Shown here piece by piece: positions 56,886 to 64,000 of a stretch of DNA of 64,000 bases. Origin of the DNA: Leptospira sp. Lineage in GTDB: Bacteria; Spirochaetota; Leptospiria; Leptospirales; Leptospiraceae. The translations under genes were made by a program, and so were the position numbers. The notes under the pieces are model-generated. The model searched no databases. It saw only the letters and a list, made by a program, of their open reading frames with translations, and had not been told where the DNA came from. The stretch lies in assembly GCA_009991425.1 (NCBI GenBank), contig JAACWH010000024.1, positions 26,804 to 90,803 of the forward strand, given 5' to 3'. How positions within the stretch are numbered: the stretch's first letter is position 1; each line of letters opens with the position of its first letter.

Positions 56886-58280
56886 TTATTTCCAATCCCT
56901 TATATCAACAAATTTACCTTCGATAGCCGCTGCAGCTGCCATAGACGGACTCACTAAATGCGTACGTCCTCCCTTACCCTGTCTTCCTTCAAAATTTCTA
57001 TTACTTGTGGAAGCACAGCGATCTCCTGGATCTAGAAAATCATCATTCATGGCGAGGCACATGGAACATCCTGGGTTTCTCCACTGAAAGCCAGCATTAA
57101 TAAATATTTTATCTAATCCTTCTTGTTCAGCTTGTCGTTTCACTCTTCCAGATCCGGGTACTACGATTGCTTCTACTTTCTGAGAAACTTTCTTGCCATC
57201 AATAGTTTGGGCTGCAAGACGAAGGTCTTCTATCCTAGAGTTCGTACATGATCCAATGAATACTTTATTGATTTCTATGTCAGAGATTTTTTCTCCACCT
57301 TTCAATCCCATATAAGAAAGTGCATTTTCATAAGACTTTCTAATTGTTGGATCTTTTTCAATAGATGGGTCTGGAACTGTTCCAGTAACGTGAGTTACTT
57401 GACCTGGTGATGTTCCCCAAGTAACCATAGGAGTAATGTCTTCTGCTTTTAAAACAATCGTTTTATCATATTTAGCACCAGGATCAGTAGCATAGGATTT
57501 CCATTTTGCAACAGCTGCGTCCCAATCTTTACCCTTAGGAGAAAAATCTTTATCTTTCAAATAGGCAAAGGTAATTTCATCAGGCGATATAAGTCCAGCT
57601 CGTGCACCAGCTTCTATTGACATATTACAAATTGTCATTCTGGATTCCATGGAAAGAGAATGAATTCCATCACCAGTATATTCAATTACATATCCAGTAG
57701 CTCCATCGGTGCCGATTTTGCCAATTATAGCAAGAACGATATCCTTTGATGTAACCTTATCCGAAATTTTACCTTCCACACGGATTTCCATATTTTTTGG
57801 TTTCTTTTGAACAAGAGTTTGAGTGGCTAATACGTGTTCCACTTCGGAAGTTCCAATTCCAAAAGCTAGTGATCCAAATGCTCCGTGAGTTGAAGTGTGG
57901 GAATCTCCACAAACCAGTGTCATCCCTGGTTGGGTAAATCCAAATTCAGGAGCAATCACATGAATGATACCTTGGTCTGGATTTTTAATATCATAGAGTT
58001 TAATATTATTTTCTTTGCAATTATCGATGAGTGTTTTCATCTGAATCGCCGAAATAGGATCAGCTGAATCGTAATCTCTAGTTCGAGTGGATACATTGTG
58101 GTCCATAGTTGCAATTGTTGCATCTGGTCTGCGGACCTTACGTCCAGAGATTCTTAAGCCTTCAAATGCCTGAGGGCTTGTAACCTCATGAATGAGATGT
58201 CTATCAATATAAATAATGCTGCTTCCTTGGTCTTCATGAACCAAGTGATCGTCCCAGATTTTCTCGAACATAGTCTTCAT
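56886..58280 (-). CDS. leuC: 3-isopropylmalate dehydratase large subunit
   Basis: The 464-residue aconitase-family enzyme has all [4Fe-4S] cysteines (IGSCTNSR and [12 protein letters not shown]), the catalytic HTSTHGAFG and GDSHT segments and full length. An AGGAG lies 13 bases before the ATG at 58280 and a second ATG three codons on. No attenuator or T-box was seen in the 66 bases upstream. Confidence 0.97.
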   Translation of the reverse strand: MKTMFEKIWDDHLVHEDQGSSIIYIDRHLIHEVTSPQAFEGLRISGRKVRRPDATIATMDHNVSTRTRDYDSADPISAIQMKTLIDNCKENNIKLYDIKNPDQGIIHVIAPEFGFTQPGMTLVCGDSHTSTHGAFGSLAFGIGTSEVEHVLATQTLVQKKPKNMEIRVEGKISDKVTSKDIVLAIIGKIGTDGATGYVIEYTGDGIHSLSMESRMTICNMSIEAGARAGLISPDEITFAYLKDKDFSPKGKDWDAAVAKWKSYATDPGAKYDKTIVLKAEDITPMVTWGTSPGQVTHVTGTVPDPSIEKDPTIRKSYENALSYMGLKGGEKISDIEINKVFIGSCTNSRIEDLRLAAQTIDGKKVSQKVEAIVVPGSGRVKRQAEQEGLDKIFINAGFQWRNPGCSMCLAMNDDFLDPGDRCASTSNRNFEGRQGKGGRTHLVSPSMAAAAAIEGKFVDIRDWK

Positions 58281-58346
58281 AGGTGAAATAAGTCTCCTAT
58301 GACCATATTTTAAAAAATAATCCTACAGGTAAACAGAGAATTTGAT

Positions 58347-59234
58347 TTAAGGTGCAGTGTAACCCGAAGAATAGGTTCCTGAAACAGCTAGGCAGGCAGC
58401 TTGAGCTCCAGTGCTCCCTCCAGAAAAACTATTATTATAAAGAGTAAATCGGTATCCTAAGGACTTTGGTTGTCTACACACTCCTAAAATATCGGAAGTA
58501 GAACATTTTGTTCCTGCACTCGTTTCACCACTCAGACAAGAAGTCTGGCTTCCATATAAATCTGTACAGTAATTCGCTGAAGCATTATTGCAGGAATTAT
58601 TGAATGAGTAGCCAGAAATTCCTCTGTCTTCTACTGAAAGTTCCGTTCCACTTACAATAGCAGTGATAACAGAAGCTGCATCATGATTGATGGAGTAAAT
58701 ATAGATTAAATAATCTGTCTTTGTTAGAAATGTTATCTTAGTTTCAGAGCTTGAATCCAAAAGATAATCTGTACCTGAGACAGCCGTAAGATCGGTATCT
58801 ACATTCAAGGGACAGGATGAGGATTTAAAGATACTTACATTTAGTGTTTTTGAAAGAGTTAAAATTGTATTGGTGTTTGCACCTTTTACCTGCACAACTG
58901 CATAACTTGTAGATCCACTTTCTAGAAATAAAACATTCTGCGATGCTACGTTGGCAGATATAAATCCTGCTGAGAATTGGGAACCTAATCCTGTAACAGT
59001 GCATTTGCCATCAGAACCAGACTCATTTGCTAATAAGGAAAAAAGGGAAGTTGTTGCTGCACTATCATTCTTGGATTCAGAACAAGATACTATTGAACCT
59101 AAAATAAAAAGAATTAAAAAAAATATACTAATGCAAGTTTTTTGATAATAAATAGGACATAATATTAGTATCTTATTGAAATATGGAATAGATTTAATTG
59201 ATACGTTTGATTGTGATAGTATCCCTTTCTTCAT
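58347..59234 (-). CDS. Cysteine-rich putative lipoprotein
   Basis: A 295-residue protein. I chose the ATG at 59234; it has a long leader of about 50 residues with a hydrophobic helix and a lipobox-like end (GSIVSC, Cys51). The mature part is Ser/Thr/Gly/Asn rich with eight further cysteines toward the C-terminus (SCNNAS, NYCTDLYG, TSCLSGETS, KCSTSD, VCRQPK). No family is recognised. A surface or periplasmic role is likely from composition. There is no good ribosome-binding site. Confidence 0.65.
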   Translation of the reverse strand: MKKGILSQSNVSIKSIPYFNKILILCPIYYQKTCISIFFLILFILGSIVSCSESKNDSAATTSLFSLLANESGSDGKCTVTGLGSQFSAGFISANVASQNVLFLESGSTSYAVVQVKGANTNTILTLSKTLNVSIFKSSSCPLNVDTDLTAVSGTDYLLDSSSETKITFLTKTDYLIYIYSINHDAASVITAIVSGTELSVEDRGISGYSFNNSCNNASANYCTDLYGSQTSCLSGETSAGTKCSTSDILGVCRQPKSLGYRFTLYNNSFSGGSTGAQAACLAVSGTYSSGYTAP

Positions 59235-59288
59235 TGTCACAAATTTTACATAAATACCAAAATCAGTCAAGTAGAAGAAAAATGAAAA

Positions 59289-60740
59289 TTACTTTCCTCG
59301 AAAAATGAGCAGGGTCTTTCCTACTTTAATTTCATCAAAATCATACAATACTTTAGGTCGAAGCAATTTTTTCCCATTTAAAAATACACCTGAATCGGAA
59401 AGCAGATCATATAATATGAAATGATCTTGTAGATTAATGATCTTTGCATGTGTATTACTTACGAAACTATCCCAAATAACAAAATCAGCTGTTTCTGATT
59501 TTCCGAGAATTGTTTCTGATCCAAAAATTGTATATTGCTTCCCAGGATTGGGACCGGATTTTTGAATCAATACAGCTTTTTGGTATTTCTCACCAACGAT
59601 AGGAAGACGAATTTGGTTTTCATTTGTAGTTAAATTGTTTTCCTCATCTATATATTGAGAGATAGCTTCCCCTTCCCAACCCTCTTTTCTTCCATACATT
59701 TGTTCATAGGCCTTTGTTTCATCAAAAACCTTAGTATTTAATTCTGGGTATTTTTCTTTATTTTTGGAAAATTTAGGATAACGCAATCTTGGCAGAAGAT
59801 ACAATGCAGAAATACAAAGCATAAATATAAAAATTGATACTGGTAGAAACACATAAGGATCTCGTATAGAGTTTTCAATTCTCGAACTCCAGGAAAGTTC
59901 ATATTCTGAATTGATATTCTGTAGATTCATGATTCCTAGATCTACAGAAATAATCTTTTCGTCAAAAAATCCAACTTTGTTTTTAGATGTATACCTTATC
60001 TTGTAAGGTGGCATTTTATACTGTTTAATATCAGAAAAAAGCTTTTGGGTTGAATCTTTTTCTTTAAGAGAGTAGAATTTACCATCACTGTATTCTGCTA
60101 TCTTGCGATTTTCTTCACTAGGAAATCCAAGAATGTGAATGGGGATGCCCATCTGTCTTGCTTTTTTAGTTAATTCAACAATTTTGATTTTATCAGGAAT
60201 GGACTTAGAATGGATTACAGCAACAAGGAAAGGAGATTTCTTGCCAGTTACAGAAAGTTTATCAAGTAAAATTGAGATTGTTTCTAAAGTATTTGAATAA
60301 GAATCTACAGAAGGAAGTATAAAACCAGATTGCAGACTTTTCGTTGTTTGGTGGATTTGATATAAAAACCTTCTTTCTTCTTGGATGTGAACGGAATACC
60401 TATCATTTTCATTTAACAAGGTAGATAGAGATATCACTAGATCGGTTGTCCATTGATTGATAGCCTTAGAATCGGTGGGTTGAACAGACACAACCAACTG
60501 AATAGGTTCTATTCCTTTTTCCCTTCGAATTTCTAAATCAGCAGGAATAGTTCGTATTCCATCCATATCTTCCGCTAAAACAAGATTAGATGAACTAAGA
60601 GGATGATTGAAATTTTCCCGAAGTTCTATTTCAATATTAGGAAAACGGGATGAATTTAAGTTCTCCAAAAAAAATACGGGCTTACTAGAGATTGTTGATG
60701 CTAAAAATAATAGTAATAGATATAATAATTTGCGATTCAT
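59289..60740 (-). CDS. Membrane protein with von Willebrand A-like and FHA domains
   Basis: The 483-residue protein has a signal peptide (about 1-19), an exported alpha/beta domain (about 75-245) resembling VWA without a clear MIDAS, and one membrane helix (about 296-316). A cytoplasmic FHA domain (about 400-478) contains LGKSETADFVIWDSFVSNTHAKI and SDSGVFLNGKKL. FHA domains read phosphothreonine. In this one the usual first Arg (GR) is Lys and the SxxH is kept. It could pass a signal between envelope and cytoplasm, but no Ser/Thr kinase gene is in the window. Confidence 0.78.
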   Translation of the reverse strand: MNRKLLYLLLLFLASTISSKPVFFLENLNSSRFPNIEIELRENFNHPLSSSNLVLAEDMDGIRTIPADLEIRREKGIEPIQLVVSVQPTDSKAINQWTTDLVISLSTLLNENDRYSVHIQEERRFLYQIHQTTKSLQSGFILPSVDSYSNTLETISILLDKLSVTGKKSPFLVAVIHSKSIPDKIKIVELTKKARQMGIPIHILGFPSEENRKIAEYSDGKFYSLKEKDSTQKLFSDIKQYKMPPYKIRYTSKNKVGFFDEKIISVDLGIMNLQNINSEYELSWSSRIENSIRDPYVFLPVSIFIFMLCISALYLLPRLRYPKFSKNKEKYPELNTKVFDETKAYEQMYGRKEGWEGEAISQYIDEENNLTTNENQIRLPIVGEKYQKAVLIQKSGPNPGKQYTIFGSETILGKSETADFVIWDSFVSNTHAKIINLQDHFILYDLLSDSGVFLNGKKLLRPKVLYDFDEIKVGKTLLIFRGK

Positions 60741-60747
60741 AATAAAT

Positions 60748-61515
60748 TCAAAATAGCCCTAATAATTCCCGTGCATAATCGGAATTCCAGTTTGAAAAAA
60801 TTCCATTTACTCTGCTATTAACTTCGACTATTTTGCCAGATTTGATTACCATAACTTCATCCGCGATTCGTTCCATGAGTTTTAAATTATGTGTAATTAA
60901 AATTATACTTCTATTTTTAGATTTCAGTGAATTCATTAAGAGTTCAATCATATTTTTCTCTTGGATGGGATCGAGAGCTGTGGTTGGTTCATCTGCTAGA
61001 ATGATTTCGGATTCAGAAAACTGCGCCATAGCAATGGTAATTCTTTGCTTTTCTCCTCCGGAAACTTGACTTGGAAGACTATGAAATGATCTCTTAGAAT
61101 CTCGGATTCCGAATTGGTCCCAATGATCACAGCATTCTCTTTCTGAAGGATTTTTCCTTAATACAGAAGAATAGTATTCTTGAACTTGCGAACCAATCGT
61201 TCGAAATGGATGAAACGCCAAATGCGAATTTTGTGGAATCATGTTGATTTTCTTTCCACGGATTGCTTTCCATTTTTGGTTTTCCCAGAAATTATAAGAC
61301 TCACCGAAGAGATTGAATCTATCATAGAAAATCTTTGAATGTTTGGGCAGCATACCGAATAGACTAAATGCAAAAGTAGTCTTTCCACTTCCAGATTCTC
61401 CGATAAGTGCATAAACTTTCCCAGGTTCAACCTTCCAGGAAAAATTTTCTAGTATGGGTTTATTCAAATTTGCAGGCGAGATCTTCAAGCCTGCTATATC
61501 CAAATAGGAAGACAT
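60748..61515 (-). CDS. Oligopeptide-type ABC transporter ATP-binding protein
   Basis: The 255-residue ATPase has Walker A GESGSGKTT, signature QVSGGEKQRI, Walker B IILADEPTTALDP and the H-loop in LITHNLK. Its Q-loop region (NMIPQNSHLAFHPFRTIGSQVQEYY) is like the DppD/OppD group. No permease, second ATPase or solute-binding gene lies nearby, so the partner must be elsewhere. Confidence 0.93.
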   Translation of the reverse strand: MSSYLDIAGLKISPANLNKPILENFSWKVEPGKVYALIGESGSGKTTFAFSLFGMLPKHSKIFYDRFNLFGESYNFWENQKWKAIRGKKINMIPQNSHLAFHPFRTIGSQVQEYYSSVLRKNPSERECCDHWDQFGIRDSKRSFHSLPSQVSGGEKQRITIAMAQFSESEIILADEPTTALDPIQEKNMIELLMNSLKSKNRSIILITHNLKLMERIADEVMVIKSGKIVEVNSRVNGIFSNWNSDYARELLGLF

Positions 61516-61518
61516 AAA

Positions 61519-62100
61519 TTAATCTAAGCCAAATAACTCTTTCTCTATGATGCTACAAAAAATATGACCAATGAGAATATGGCATTCTTGGATTCTTGCA
61601 GTTACCTTAGATGGTACAATGATTTCAAAATCGCAAATAGACTTTATTTTTCCACCATCACCACCTAGCATAGACATTGTTATTAAGCCTTGAGACTGAG
61701 CCTGAGAAATCGCCTTAATTACATTAGGTGAATTTCCCGAAGTTGTTATACCAATAAGAACATCTCCCTTTTGTCCAAAAGCTTCAACCTGCCGAGAGAA
61801 AATATCTTCGTAGCCATAATCATTGGAACATGCAGTTAGTATGGCATGATCTGTTCCCAAAGACATAGCTGGAATGGCTCTTCTATCATTGCCAGATTTA
61901 TACCGCACAACTAATTCAGCAGCGATGTGAGCCGCATCACAGGATGAGCCTCCATTTCCGCAGAATAAAATCTTATTTCCTGACTTCAAAACTTTGCTGA
62001 GTGCTAAGCCCATCGTTTCAATCGTCTCAATCGATTCTTTCAAAACCAATTCTTTTGTTTTAATCGAATCTAGTATTTGTGTTTGGATCATGTCTTTCAT
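61519..62100 (-). CDS. gmhA: Phosphoheptose isomerase (SIS domain)
   Basis: The 193-residue SIS-fold enzyme ([35 protein letters not shown]) converts sedoheptulose-7-phosphate to heptose-7-phosphate, the first step of ADP-heptose synthesis. rfaE1/rfaE2 at 36-38 kb act next. An AAAGGAAAG site precedes the ATG at 62100. DiaA-type paralogues look similar, so this call is not absolute. Confidence 0.88.
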   Translation of the reverse strand: MKDMIQTQILDSIKTKELVLKESIETIETMGLALSKVLKSGNKILFCGNGGSSCDAAHIAAELVVRYKSGNDRRAIPAMSLGTDHAILTACSNDYGYEDIFSRQVEAFGQKGDVLIGITTSGNSPNVIKAISQAQSQGLITMSMLGGDGGKIKSICDFEIIVPSKVTARIQECHILIGHIFCSIIEKELFGLD

Positions 62101-62102
62101 TT

Positions 62103-62840
62103 CTATCTTTCCTTTTCTTTATCCATTTTAACTTTAATGGAATCTATTGTTTGGTAAAGTTCATGTATGGCTTTATCAGGATAAAGCAATGTCTTATTTT
62201 TAGTGTGAGGATTCCAGTCTTCACTATTCTTCCCTTGGTTGAGATAGAATAATTCATCAAGGAGAATTTTCTTTTGCTTTCTGGTAGCCATTTCAAGAAA
62301 AAAATCAGAAAAGTCTCTATCCAAACAAACAGTGAGTAAGGCTAAGGAGTCTGGACGTAACCTAAGTAAAATATGTTGCTTCCAAAAAATAGGCCAATCC
62401 AAAATTTGTTTCCAGTCTTGGTTGTTCTGGGGTAGCTGTGGTTTCCACAATTCTAAAAATGAATCTAGGTCAGAATGTTCTCTTTGTAAAGCTCTAGATA
62501 AATCAGCTTCCTGAATCTGCAAAACGCCAGTTGTCAGTCCGTCTTTTTCTTGTAAGGAATTTCCAGTGATAAGGACAATTTGAAAATTGCTGCTCTCTAA
62601 TTTATAAAGGTTGCTTCCATTCTTTTTGATTTTGTAATCTTTTCGTTCAATCTGTTCGCCAACTTTAAGATTTTTCGTTAGGTGAAAGGAATTGAATTTC
62701 TTTTTAGCCTTTTCCAATTCCCTTTCGAAACCTTCTGGTTGAATGATTTCATCAATTTCCTCTGGATTGGAATTTTTCTTTTTTCTTAAGCTAAAAAACT
62801 TAAACCAGCTAGATTGTTTATTTTCTTTCTTTTTCGCCAT
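62103..62840 (-). CDS. Conserved hypothetical protein with FliG-C-like helix segment
   Basis: A 245-residue soluble protein with a basic N-terminus (RKKKN) and a helical C-terminal part. The segment [23 protein letters not shown] (about 180-203) and the later [14 protein letters not shown] have the spacing of the FliG C-terminal domain, where the torque helix follows. This similarity is weak and is inferred by eye. Its start overlaps the GT2 gene by 23 bases and its end is two bases before gmhA. Confidence 0.6.
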   Translation of the reverse strand: MAKKKENKQSSWFKFFSLRKKKNSNPEEIDEIIQPEGFERELEKAKKKFNSFHLTKNLKVGEQIERKDYKIKKNGSNLYKLESSNFQIVLITGNSLQEKDGLTTGVLQIQEADLSRALQREHSDLDSFLELWKPQLPQNNQDWKQILDWPIFWKQHILLRLRPDSLALLTVCLDRDFSDFFLEMATRKQKKILLDELFYLNQGKNSEDWNPHTKNKTLLYPDKAIHELYQTIDSIKVKMDKEKER

Positions 62841-63642
62841 AACTTTCTCGTAAATTCGAAGGTCGATCTATGATTTTTCTATCTAATTCATATATTTTCG
62901 CATATTTTAGAAATGTTGAAAAAGCAGATGCGACTGCTATTGCAAAACCTGGAAACCCATCCAGAAAGCCTCTCTTAAAAATATAAATTTCCCAAAATTT
63001 TCCAATTGGTTTGGTTATTGTAGAAAATAATGAAAATTTCTTTTCTTTAGAATAACGAGTGTATGCAACTATACTTGAGAATTTATTTATAGTTTCAATT
63101 TGATCAGTAAAATCTTTAAAACTAAAATGAATGATATTTCCTTTTATCTTATTACCCTTCCCATTGATTTCAATATAGTCATGAGGGTTTTCGCCTACCC
63201 ATGTCGCTTTTGATTTTTGAAAAAGCCTATACCTATACAAAGGATACCAACCTGAATTGTGGATGAATCTTCCCATATGCCAGGTAAGTCTAGAAATTTT
63301 AAATCCAACCAACTCGGACGCAGCTTGTTTTTTCCAAGAAAGGATAGCTTCTCTTAAAGTCATATCTACTCTTTCATCAGCATCTAAGGAGAGAACCCAT
63401 TCATTTTCACAAAGCTCCATAGCCTTATTTTTTTGTTGAACATGGCCATAGAAAGGATGTTCCAAGAAACGAACCTTGGGATTTTTAGTTGCTATCTCTT
63501 TGGTTTTATCCTTACTGAAGGAATCTAGAACTACGATTTCATCTGCAATTTCTGCAACAGAATCTATGCAGTCTTGGATATTTTTTTCTTCATTGAAGGT
63601 AATGATAGAGACAGAAAGCTTGGTGGAATTGACTTGTTCCAT
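62818..63642 (-). CDS. Family 2 glycosyltransferase, WaaE/KdtX-like
   Basis: The 274-residue GT-A enzyme has SVSIITFNEEKNIQDCI, the metal-binding DXD-type LSLDADERVD (87-93) and EHPFYGHVQQKNKAM. The middle GGYPLYRYRLFQ-type region (SGWYPLYRYRLF) and GKF/FPG end match LPS core transferases of the WaaE group. It likely adds a hexose to the LPS core. It diverges from the O-antigen-ligase-like gene with a 33-base gap. Confidence 0.9.
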   Translation of the reverse strand: MEQVNSTKLSVSIITFNEEKNIQDCIDSVAEIADEIVVLDSFSKDKTKEIATKNPKVRFLEHPFYGHVQQKNKAMELCENEWVLSLDADERVDMTLREAILSWKKQAASELVGFKISRLTWHMGRFIHNSGWYPLYRYRLFQKSKATWVGENPHDYIEINGKGNKIKGNIIHFSFKDFTDQIETINKFSSIVAYTRYSKEKKFSLFSTITKPIGKFWEIYIFKRGFLDGFPGFAIAVASAFSTFLKYAKIYELDRKIIDRPSNLRESYGEKERK

Positions 63643-63675
63643 GATTTGATTTCAGTATTCAGTTCCTCAGTAAAA

Positions 63676-64000
63676 ATGAAACTAAAAAAGATCCATAAGT
63701 ACTCATTTGCATTTTTTATCTTATTCCTAATCAGTTTCCCACTTTCAGTGAGTGCCTCCCAGGTTTTCTTTGTATTGAGTTTTTTAACTAGTTTTCCAGC
63801 TTATTTGCAAAATCATAACTCTGATAAATTTTCCATTCAAATGGAATACTTTCCAAGAGTTTTTTGGGCGTCTTTTTTTATCTATTTGGGAGTGTTTTTA
63901 GCTACAGCGATTCAATGGTCAGCAGGAAGCAATTCTATACAGTCTTTTTGGAGTAGCCAATCTGAGTTACATGATGTTTGGATGATTTTTGCAATTCCTC
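63676..64000 (+). CDS. Polytopic membrane protein, O-antigen ligase-like (partial)
   Basis: The first 108 codons are present; the gene leaves the right edge. The protein begins MKLKKIHKYSFAFFILFLISF with a hydrophobic helix, then a second helix ASQVFFVLSFLTSF and a third near residues 63-80 (VFWASFFIYLGVFLATAI). The pattern of helices broken by short polar loops, and the position next to an LPS glycosyltransferase, resembles the N-terminus of WaaL/O-antigen ligase. Without the C-terminal half the call is tentative. Confidence 0.5.
   Translation, partial: MKLKKIHKYSFAFFILFLISFPLSVSASQVFFVLSFLTSFPAYLQNHNSDKFSIQMEYFPRVFWASFFIYLGVFLATAIQWSAGSNSIQSFWSSQSELHDVWMIFAIP

Noticed and set aside
58281..58346. 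Leucine attenuator or T-box in front of leuC
   Set aside because: The leader is only 66 bases, with no leucine-codon run, no T-box sequence and no terminator hairpin.

Overview
The window reads as chromosomal core sequence from a diderm spirochaete, most likely Leptospira or a close relative. The supporting signs are AT-rich DNA, very frequent TTG start codons, a complete LPS export and heptose/Kdo toolkit, an HPr/HprK pair without sugar-transport PTS genes nearby, several spirochaete-style lipoproteins, and a flagellar export-switch paralogue. The genus is inferred from gene content only; no marker gene could be compared. I found no rRNA, tRNA, CRISPR array, insertion sequence, prophage or attachment site. 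No stretch longer than about 210 bases lacks a gene.

Layout, in transcription order on the minus strand unless stated. (1) 12.6-0 kb: a lipoprotein and an M23 peptidase, then a type II secretion operon gspC-D-E-F-G-H-I-J-K-L-M that runs off the left edge. (2) 12.7-14.3 kb, plus strand: comM. (3) 20.0-14.3 kb: the translation block rpsP-khpA-rimM-trmD-rplS-rnhB. Between rnhB and yraN it carries three extra genes: a FliK-like protein, a free FlhB C-terminal domain and a degenerate HD-GYP protein. A small FlgM-like gene follows yraN. (4) 38.0-20.1 kb: an almost gapless run of rfaE1-rfaE2-pyrG-kdsA-lptC-lptA-lptB-rpoN-hprK-ptsH-(NtrY-like kinase)-(NtrX-like regulator)-(UDG-like)-priA-fmt-(PASTA protein)-rpe. 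It joins LPS synthesis and export, sigma-54 control, HPr signalling and replication restart. (5) 38.0-45.0 kb: single genes in both directions, including a Lon N-domain protein, an acyl-CoA synthetase with a hydrophobic insertion, a TlpA-like lipoprotein, a glycosyltransferase and cysQ. (6) 53.0-45.0 kb: recN, exbB, exbD, bamA and uvrD. (7) 53.1-54.8 kb, plus strand: a cyclic-nucleotide-binding patatin phospholipase. (8) 63.6-54.8 kb: a GT2 glycosyltransferase, a FliG-C-like protein, gmhA, an orphan ABC ATPase, an FHA membrane protein, a lipoprotein, leuC-leuD, an FKBP isomerase and a cysteine-synthase homologue lacking its PLP lysine. An O-antigen-ligase-like gene leaves the right edge on the plus strand.

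I see no wholly new multi-gene system. The observations most worth following are proteins that keep a fold but have lost key residues, and informative gene order. They are: a PASTA protein without kinase at the locus where Firmicutes carry a PASTA kinase; a UDG-like protein with intact Fe-S cysteines but degenerate catalytic motifs; PriA with exactly one of its two zinc sites missing; a CysK-like protein with Arg in place of the PLP lysine; and an HD-GYP protein without the His of its HD dyad.
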